Part shown: piece by piece, positions 24,192 through 29,743 of the stretch | Layout of the letters: the number at the start of each line of letters is the position of its first letter | How positions within the stretch are numbered: the first letter of the stretch is position 1 | Source of the DNA: a bacterium | Lineage (GTDB): Bacteria; Bacillota_I; Bacilli_A; RF39; UBA660 | Assembly (NCBI GenBank): GCA_014846175.1 | Contig: RKAV01000032.1 | Coordinates: 1-29,743, forward strand | DNA length: 29,743 bases | Reading direction: 5' to 3' | The notes under the pieces: generated by a model | The model's input: the letters and a program-made list of their open reading frames with translations, nothing else | Told to the model about the DNA's origin: nothing | Database searches by the model: none | Position numbers and translations under genes: made by a program

Positions 24192-25697
24192 GTGAAAAGA
24201 AAAATCAAACTATTATCATTTTATCTTTTATCTATTATTGTGATTAATCGTTATGAAAATGATTATAAGTTTAGTGCTCAGAGTTTTGAAAGACATATGG
24301 AGATTGAGAAGTATAGATTAACTCTTGATGAAATAGAGAAAAGATATTATGACTTCTTTGATAATTATAAAGTTAAATATAATTTTTCAAAAGGACTTGC
24401 TTCTTCAAAAGATGTTGAAAAATTGGATGAATTAGTTGCTAGTAAGCAGGAGTGTGATTTTCAATTTATTGGTAGTAATGATGATCTTGTTGCTAAAATT
24501 ATAGATAATACTAATAAATATATTGAAAAGCATCCATCTTCTAAATATATTAATGCCCTTGATTCAGATGATGTTAGATATAAAGCAATGACTTTAAATC
24601 TTAAGAATACATTAAGTGATGAAATCGCTTTAATACAAGCTAATAAGTTATCTAGTAATAGTAATGAAGATTTATGTAAACTTAGTGATTTGGTTGTTCT
24701 TCTTTATACTGAACCGATTGATAATAATCTTTGTGGTAATTATGTGAATAAAGATAATAAAATAACAATTTATCTTGATAATGTTATAAATATTAATTAT
24801 CTAGCAATAGACTTTTTTACACAAGCATCAGAAATTTTTCTTCATGAGATAGATCATGCTAGACAACATATTTGTAAAGATAGGGAAGAAAAAGAGGAAC
24901 TTGCTTTTAATAAATATACTGCTTCTATTGTTGAAAGTTCTGCTGAAAGTGCAATTTATAATGAAAATAATTCTATATATTATAGCGATATGCTTGGTAA
25001 TGAAAATATATATTTTTTAGAAAGATGTTTTGAAGATGAACTACAGCTATTAACTTTAACAGATGAAGATACTAATCTTAATGATTATTATGCTAGTATT
25101 TTTGATTCTGATATAGATGCTTTTCTTGATTATTTTAATATTAAGACTGAAAAAGATAAAAAAGCATTCTTAAATATTTTAAGAGAAAAAGATGCTATTT
25201 TTCTTCGTAATAATATAGCTAAAAATATTGCTTTTAATTATGAATTAACAGTAAAAGAAGCAAGTGATATAATTGGTTATGGTTATAAGGTAGAAATAAT
25301 GCGTTTAGCTTTGAGAAATGTTATTGCTACTAATATGGAAAGAGAAGAGAAGTTTACTCCTCTTAAGTTATCAATTTATGGTAATGTAATCTTTAATATG
25401 GCTTGTCAAGGTACTGTTACAGAAAGTGGTAAACAAGATGAGAGATTTATTGAACAAGTAAATATTTTTAGAAAAATTTATGAATCTTATATAAGTGATA
25501 CCTGTGATATTTCTAAAGAACAAGCTGCTGATTATATGGAACTTTTTGTTGACTCTGATTCAGATGAATATTCTTCTATAAAAGAAACATTTGGAATTAA
25601 TGATAAATTTTCACAAGATGTTTCTTTCTTAAACCAAAATAATGATACATCACATTCTTATAAACAAATAGCTAAAACAAAAACACTAAAAAAATGA
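24192..25697 (+). CDS. Putative membrane-associated or secreted HExxH metalloprotease
   Basis: The 501-residue product starts with a basic and hydrophobic segment (KRKIKLLSFYLLSIIVI, about 2-18), either a signal peptide or membrane anchor. The zinc motif H218-E-I-D-H222 lies in EIFLHEIDHARQH, and E248 or E252 in SIVESSAESAIYN is a plausible third ligand of gluzincin type. The rest is mostly helical and matches no peptidase family I can name. A GTG at 24192 preceded by GGGGTGG (5-base gap) is the best start. Another GTG 9 bases upstream lies in that site, and the ATG at 24190 is out of frame and followed at once by a stop. This is the only complete gene here ending in TGA. Protease activity is inferred from one motif. 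Confidence 0.72.
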   Translation: MKRKIKLLSFYLLSIIVINRYENDYKFSAQSFERHMEIEKYRLTLDEIEKRYYDFFDNYKVKYNFSKGLASSKDVEKLDELVASKQECDFQFIGSNDDLVAKIIDNTNKYIEKHPSSKYINALDSDDVRYKAMTLNLKNTLSDEIALIQANKLSSNSNEDLCKLSDLVVLLYTEPIDNNLCGNYVNKDNKITIYLDNVININYLAIDFFTQASEIFLHEIDHARQHICKDREEKEELAFNKYTASIVESSAESAIYNENNSIYYSDMLGNENIYFLERCFEDELQLLTLTDEDTNLNDYYASIFDSDIDAFLDYFNIKTEKDKKAFLNILREKDAIFLRNNIAKNIAFNYELTVKEASDIIGYGYKVEIMRLALRNVIATNMEREEKFTPLKLSIYGNVIFNMACQGTVTESGKQDERFIEQVNIFRKIYESYISDTCDISKEQAADYMELFVDSDSDEYSSIKETFGINDKFSQDVSFLNQNNDTSHSYKQIAKTKTLKK

Positions 25698-25705
25698 AAA
25701 AGTTC

Positions 25706-25734
25706 TTGCTATATAAATTATAAAATGGTATATT
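25706..25734 (+). promoter_or_regulatory. Promoter of the ileS T-box transcript
   Basis: TTGCTA (25706-25711) and TATATT (25729-25734) are separated by 17 bases, with TGG ahead of the -10. Transcription would begin near 25741, at the base of the T-box leader. Confidence 0.7.
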
Positions 25735-25740
25735 AATTAA

Positions 25741-25951
25741 GAAAAACAAGTGCGAAAGACGGAAATAAGGAAAGTTAGTAGAGACTTCTTGGTTGGTGAA
25801 AAAGAAGATGGAACTTATTTTAGATCACTTTCAAGTTGTGCTTTATGGATAAGATAAAGACGGAGACTAGACGTTAACTAGAATAAGATAGATTAATCTA
25901 TGAAGAAAGGTGGTACCACGAGTTATTCGTCCTTTTGACATAGATTTTTTT
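25741..25951 (+). promoter_or_regulatory. T-box riboswitch, isoleucine-specific
   Basis: The leader senses uncharged tRNA-Ile and lets transcription continue into ileS. The T-box itself, AAAGGTGGTACCACG, ends at 25920, with TGGTACCACG at 25911-25920 for pairing to the tRNA acceptor end. In stem I, AAATAAG pairs with CTTATTT and lower GAAAG pairs with CTTTC. The loop between them presents ATC at 25824-25826 followed by A, the correct specifier for isoleucine. The terminator pairs TCTATG (25897-25902) and AAAGG with CCTTT and CATAGA (25939-25944), then seven T. The antiterminator would use the T-box segment and disrupt this stem. Confidence 0.95.
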
Positions 25952-25970
25952 GTTTAAGGAGGGTAAAAGT

Positions 25971-28900
25971 ATGGAATTTAAAGAATTAAAAAAAGGTGAT
26001 ACACATAATATCGAACTTGAAATAGAAAAAGAATGGGAAAATGAAGATATCTTAAAGAAATGTATTGATAATAGAAAAGACTGTGAAAACTTTGTTTTTT
26101 ATGATGGACCTGCTACTGCGAATGGAATGCCGGGACTTCATCACATGATGGCTAAGTTCTTAAAAGATACATTTTGTAAATATAAAACTATGCAAGGATA
26201 TCGTGTTCTAAGAAAAGTTGGTTGGGATACACATGGACTACCTGTAGAATTGCAAGTTGAAAAAGAATTAGGTTTTAACTCTAAGAAAGATATTGAAGAA
26301 TATGGTATTGAAGAATTTAATAAAAAATGTAAGGAAAGTGTTTGGAAGAATGAAAAAGCTTTCTCTGACTTAACTAAAGAAATGGGTCAATTTATTGATT
26401 TAGAGCATCCTTATGTTACTTATGATAATAACTATATTGAAACAGAATGGTGGATTTTAAAGAAATTCTTTGATGAAGGTCTATTCTATGAAGGACATAA
26501 AATACTACCATTTTGTACAAGATGTGGAACAGGACTTGCCTCTCATGAAGTAGCACAAGGTTATAAAGAAGTAACTGCTAATACCGTTATTGTTCCGATG
26601 AAGAAGAAGGATGAAGATGTTTACTTCTTGGTATGGACTACTACTCCTTGGACTTTAATTAGTAATGTTGCTTTATGTGTTAATCCAAAAGAGTTATATG
26701 TTTTAGTGGAAAGCCGCGGTACTAAATTTATTGTTGCTAAAGCTTTAGCTAATAAAGTATTAGGAGATGAATATACTGTTTTAGAAGAGTATAGTGGTAA
26801 AAACTTAGAATATATGGAATATGAACAGTTAATACCAAGTCTTAAAGTAGATAAAAAAGCTTTCTTTGTTACAGTAGCTGATTATGTAACAATGGATGCT
26901 GGAACAGGTATTGTTCATATAGCTCCTGCTTTTGGACAAGACGACTATAATGTAGGAAAACAATACAATTTACCAGTATTAAATCCAGTAGGAGAAGATG
27001 GTTGTTATACGGAAGGATTATGGAAAGGTAGAAATGTCTTTGATGTTGATATAGATGTTATCAAATACTTAAAAGAAAATGATAAACTATTCAAAAAAGA
27101 AAAGATGGTACATGACTATCCACATTGTTGGAGATGTGGAACACCACTTCTATATTATGCTAAACCATCATATTACTTAGAAGTTACTAAATTAAAAGAC
27201 CAAGTTGTTAAAAATAACGATACAGTTAATTGGTATCCATCATTTGTTGGGGAGAAAAGATTTGGTAACTGGTTACTTAATATGAATGATTGGGCTATTT
27301 CAAGAAACCGTTATTGGGGTACACCATTACCACTTTGGAGATGTTCTTGTGGACACATGGAAATGATAGGTTCTAGGGAAGAACTTGTTAAAAAATCTAT
27401 TGAAGAAATAGATGAATCTATCGACTTACATCGTCCCTATGTTGATAATGTACATATTACTTGTCCAGATTGTGGTAAAGAAATGACAAGGGTTAAAGAA
27501 GTAATTGATTGCTGGTTTGATTCTGGTTCTATGCCATTTGCTCAATATCATTATCCATTTGAAAACAAAGAACTATTTGAAGAACAATTCCCAGCTAACT
27601 TTATTTGTGAAGGAATTGACCAAACAAGAGGATGGTTCTATACCTTATTACTAATCTCTACCTTTGTAACTGGTAAAGCACCTTATAAAAATGTTTTAGT
27701 AAATGACTTATTACTAGATAAATTTGGTAAAAAGATGAGTAAGAGTAAAGGTAATATTGTAGAACCATTTACTACTATGAAAAAATATGGAGCAGATACA
27801 ATTCGTTTCTACTTACCTTATGTTTCACCAGTTTGGTCACCAATTAAATTCGATGATGATGGTTTAAAAGAAGTATATTCTAAATACTTATCAACATTTA
27901 AAAATGCTTATTCATTCTTTGAAATGTATGCTAATGCTGATAAAATTGATCCAAGAGAATATAATATTCCTGTTTCAAAACGTGATTTAACCGATAAGTG
28001 GTTACTATCTAAATTAAACCACATGGTAAAAGATGTAACTGAGGCTTATGAAAAATATGACCTTAATATAGTTGTTCATAAAATAGTAGATTTCATTAAT
28101 GATGATTTTTCTAACTGGTATATTAGAAGTAATAGAAGAAGATTCTGGGCTAGTGAATTAACAGAAGATAAAAAAGCAGTTTATTTAACAACTTATGAAA
28201 CACTATTAACACTTGCTAAAATAACGGCACCTGTTACACCATATATATCAGAAGAAATATATCAAAACCTAACAGGTAATACTTCTGTTCATTTAGAAGA
28301 CTTCCCTAAAGTAGATGAAACATTATTATCAAAAGACTTAGAACAAAGAATGGAACTAGTAAGAGATATTTGTAGTTTAGGAAGAAATGCTAGAGAAGAT
28401 GCTGCTATCAAAGTAAGACAACCACTTAACTTTATGATTTTACCACTTGTTGATGAAGCAGTTATTGATGATTTTGAAAGTATCATTAAAGAAGAACTTA
28501 ATATTAAAGAAATAGTATATAAAGATGATATGACTGAATATATGGATTATATCGTTAAACCAAACTTTAAAGTAGTAGGTAAAGTATTTGGACCTAAGAT
28601 GAAAGACTTCCAAGAAGCAGTTAGTAAATTAGATATTAATGATGTTAATAAGATAAAAGCAGGATACTTTAAGATGAATTTCTTAGGTGAAGAAATAGAA
28701 GTTACAGAAGATATGATTTTAACAACTCTTAAGAATAAAAAAGGTTATTGTGCTGCAAGTAATGGTAAAACAAGTATTGTTTTAGATACATCATTAACTG
28801 AAGATTTAATATTAGAAGGACTTGCTAGAGAAGTAGTAAGAAAAGTACAAAATCTAAGAAAAGAAGCAAACTTTATTATAACTGATCATATTAACTTATA

Positions 28901-29060
28901 TTATCATGGTGATGAAGTATTTGATAAAATGTTAACATTATATGATTCATATATTAAGAATGAAACTTTAGCAAATACCTTAATAGAAGATAATAAATTA
29001 AACAAAGATATAGAGTTAAATGATATAGTTGTAGGTCTAAGAGTAGAAAGAGTAGATTAG
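25971..29060 (+). CDS. ileS: Isoleucyl-tRNA synthetase, type 2 with GLHH signature
   Basis: This class I synthetase charges tRNA-Ile with isoleucine. The 1029-residue length and motifs (FYDGPATANGMP, GWDTHGLPVELQVEKELG) match the eukaryote-like type 2 (IleRS2) group rather than the roughly 920-residue bacterial type 1. The HIGH box is altered: the sequence reads MP-G55-L-H-H58-MM where most relatives have PHxGH. KMSKS is intact (588-592). The CP1 editing domain (about 190-400) contains TTTPWTL and the end has the anticodon-binding and C-terminal regions. Type 2 enzymes are known to resist mupirocin, and the swapped GxHH signature has been reported to raise resistance much further. The ATG has AAGGAGGG ahead and follows the Ile T-box, so this is the regulated housekeeping enzyme. 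Whether a second ileS exists is not visible. Confidence 0.95.
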   Translation: MEFKELKKGDTHNIELEIEKEWENEDILKKCIDNRKDCENFVFYDGPATANGMPGLHHMMAKFLKDTFCKYKTMQGYRVLRKVGWDTHGLPVELQVEKELGFNSKKDIEEYGIEEFNKKCKESVWKNEKAFSDLTKEMGQFIDLEHPYVTYDNNYIETEWWILKKFFDEGLFYEGHKILPFCTRCGTGLASHEVAQGYKEVTANTVIVPMKKKDEDVYFLVWTTTPWTLISNVALCVNPKELYVLVESRGTKFIVAKALANKVLGDEYTVLEEYSGKNLEYMEYEQLIPSLKVDKKAFFVTVADYVTMDAGTGIVHIAPAFGQDDYNVGKQYNLPVLNPVGEDGCYTEGLWKGRNVFDVDIDVIKYLKENDKLFKKEKMVHDYPHCWRCGTPLLYYAKPSYYLEVTKLKDQVVKNNDTVNWYPSFVGEKRFGNWLLNMNDWAISRNRYWGTPLPLWRCSCGHMEMIGSREELVKKSIEEIDESIDLHRPYVDNVHITCPDCGKEMTRVKEVIDCWFDSGSMPFAQYHYPFENKELFEEQFPANFICEGIDQTRGWFYTLLLISTFVTGKAPYKNVLVNDLLLDKFGKKMSKSKGNIVEPFTTMKKYGADTIRFYLPYVSPVWSPIKFDDDGLKEVYSKYLSTFKNAYSFFEMYANADKIDPREYNIPVSKRDLTDKWLLSKLNHMVKDVTEAYEKYDLNIVVHKIVDFINDDFSNWYIRSNRRRFWASELTEDKKAVYLTTYETLLTLAKITAPVTPYISEEIYQNLTGNTSVHLEDFPKVDETLLSKDLEQRMELVRDICSLGRNAREDAAIKVRQPLNFMILPLVDEAVIDDFESIIKEELNIKEIVYKDDMTEYMDYIVKPNFKVVGKVFGPKMKDFQEAVSKLDINDVNKIKAGYFKMNFLGEEIEVTEDMILTTLKNKKGYCAASNGKTSIVLDTSLTEDLILEGLAREVVRKVQNLRKEANFIITDHINLYYHGDEVFDKMLTLYDSYIKNETLANTLIEDNKLNKDIELNDIVVGLRVERVD

Positions 29061-29069
29061 ATTTAGGAT

Positions 29070-29101
29070 AAACGCATGAGCTTAAAGATTATGCGTTTTT
29101 T
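29070..29101 (+). terminator. Terminator after ileS
   Basis: AAACGCAT (29070-29077) pairs with ATGCGTTT (29091-29098) around a 13-base loop and is followed by further T residues. Confidence 0.8.
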
Positions 29102-29104
29102 CTA

Positions 29105-29133
29105 TTGATTAATTTAATTATTAATAGTAAGAT
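29105..29133 (+). promoter_or_regulatory. Possible promoter of the last gene
   Basis: TTGATT and TAAGAT are separated by 17 bases, 25 bases ahead of the start codon and just after the ileS terminator. Both hexamers deviate from consensus, so this is tentative. Confidence 0.4.
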
Positions 29134-29157
29134 AGTTATAGAAAGGATAAGAGATGT

Positions 29158-29743
29158 ATGAAAGATAAAAAGAAGTTTACAATAACATTAGTACTAACCC
29201 TAGTATTAGTAATAGCAATAGTAGGTATTAGTTATGCAGCATTTACTTATGCTGGTATAGGTAAAAGGGAAAATACTATAACTACTGGAGTATTAACTAT
29301 GACTTATATAGAAGATACTAATACTATCAGTATGAGTAATGCTCTACCAACTACTGATGCTACTGGAAAGAAAAGATTAACAAAAGGAGAATATTTTGAC
29401 TTTACAGTATCAGGTACAGTAAAGGGAAGTGAGAATATCAACTGGGAGATAGCAGCAGAAGATGTAACAACTGCTACTAAGAAGATAGATGGAAGTCTTA
29501 TTAAGTTATACTTAACAAGTATAAATGAAGATGGAACAGAAACAGAAGTAATGGCACCAAAAACATATAAGAATGAAACAAGTGCTAATGAAACTACAAG
29601 AAGACCAAACAATATGATGAGTCTAGCAACAGGAACAACAAATACAAGTTTTTCTACTAAATATAGATTAAGAATGTATGTAGATGAAAGTTATAATCCC
29701 CAAGGAGATGGAGGAGGGCTATCATTTACAGTAAAAGTAAATG
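29158..29743 (+). CDS. Exported surface protein with SipW/TasA-like start (3' end outside window)
   Basis: An open frame of 195 codons runs off the right edge. It starts MKDKKKFTITLVLTLVLVIA followed by IVGISYAAFTYAG: basic residues, a hydrophobic core, then an 'SYAxFT' end as in exported Bacillota proteins of the TasA/camelysin type that use SipW-like signal peptidases. The mature part is polar and Thr/Ser/Asn-rich, with probable beta strands (YFDFTVSGTVKGSENINWEI, KYRLRMYVDESYNPQGDGGG). AAAGGA lies 10 bases ahead of the ATG. A nearby out-of-frame ATG at 29154 gives only four codons. The family call is from the N-terminal pattern alone. Neighbouring paralogues often occur with such proteins but lie beyond the window. 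Confidence 0.75.
   Translation, partial: MKDKKKFTITLVLTLVLVIAIVGISYAAFTYAGIGKRENTITTGVLTMTYIEDTNTISMSNALPTTDATGKKRLTKGEYFDFTVSGTVKGSENINWEIAAEDVTTATKKIDGSLIKLYLTSINEDGTETEVMAPKTYKNETSANETTRRPNNMMSLATGTTNTSFSTKYRLRMYVDESYNPQGDGGGLSFTVKVN

Noticed and set aside
25695..25724. Nine-codon plus-strand frame (MKKFLLYKL) overlapping the metalloprotease stop as ATGA.
   Set aside because: Very short, lacks a ribosome binding site, and covers the -35 box of the T-box promoter. The ATGA overlap is probably chance.
1..29743. Genetic code 4 (TGA = Trp), considered because of low GC and rare TGA stops.
   Set aside because: All recognised proteins are full length under the standard bacterial code, Trp is encoded by TGG, and the one TGA makes a sensible stop.

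Overview
The window looks like chromosomal backbone of an AT-rich Bacillota relative, probably an uncultured gut Bacilli/RF39-like lineage. The lineage call is inference from very low GC, strong AGGAGG-type ribosome binding sites, a type-B RNase P RNA, a T-box leader, and Bacillus-like gene order (recU-pbp1A, gpsB-rnpB, rodZ-pgsA-recA-rny, pcrA-ligA). Stop codons are 13 TAA, 8 TAG and 1 TGA. TGG encodes Trp and no gene needs TGA read-through, so the standard bacterial code fits.

Region 1 (1-7.9 kb, mostly minus strand) is a cell-wall and recombination block. The tail of an unknown plus-strand gene converges on a short ATP-grasp-like fragment. Upstream of that fragment lies an unusual 1073-residue fusion of a YtgP/MurJ-type lipid flippase with a fold-type I PLP aminotransferase. 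Then come a class A penicillin-binding protein with Fn3/Ig-like tail, RecU, and an unrecognised 206-residue protein under its own consensus promoter.

Region 2 (8.0-14.4 kb) holds gpsB, RNase P RNA starting inside the gpsB stop codon, a short RodZ-like protein, pgsA, recA with a LexA-like box, RNase Y, and a convergent RNase J. Three ribonuclease genes (RNase P RNA, Y, J) lie within about 6 kb, and Y and J end tail to tail over one hairpin.

Region 3 (14.4-17.7 kb) is a surface-display operon: a thioester-domain adhesin with two Cna-B domains and a VPNTG anchor, a sortase whose usual catalytic Arg position is Gln, and a five-helix membrane protein with a charged tail. Two tandem extended -10 promoters drive it.

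Region 4 (17.7-24.1 kb) is a compact operon: pcrA, an unknown gene, a sugar-nucleotidyltransferase-like gene, ligA, and an unknown membrane protein with a possible OB-fold.

Region 5 (24.1-29.7 kb) has a predicted secreted or membrane HExxH metalloprotease, then a T-box leader with an AUC (Ile) specifier controlling an eukaryote-like type 2 isoleucyl-tRNA synthetase with an altered GLHH signature. The window ends inside a surface protein that starts with a hydrophobic export signal.

The best candidates for something new are the flippase-aminotransferase fusion with its ATP-grasp remnant, the Arg-less sortase operon, the GLHH synthetase as the T-box-controlled enzyme, and the ribozyme embedded in the gpsB-rodZ-pgsA transcription unit. 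I saw no CRISPR array, tRNA, rRNA, insertion sequence or prophage, and no gene-free stretch over 300 bases other than the one occupied by RNase P RNA.
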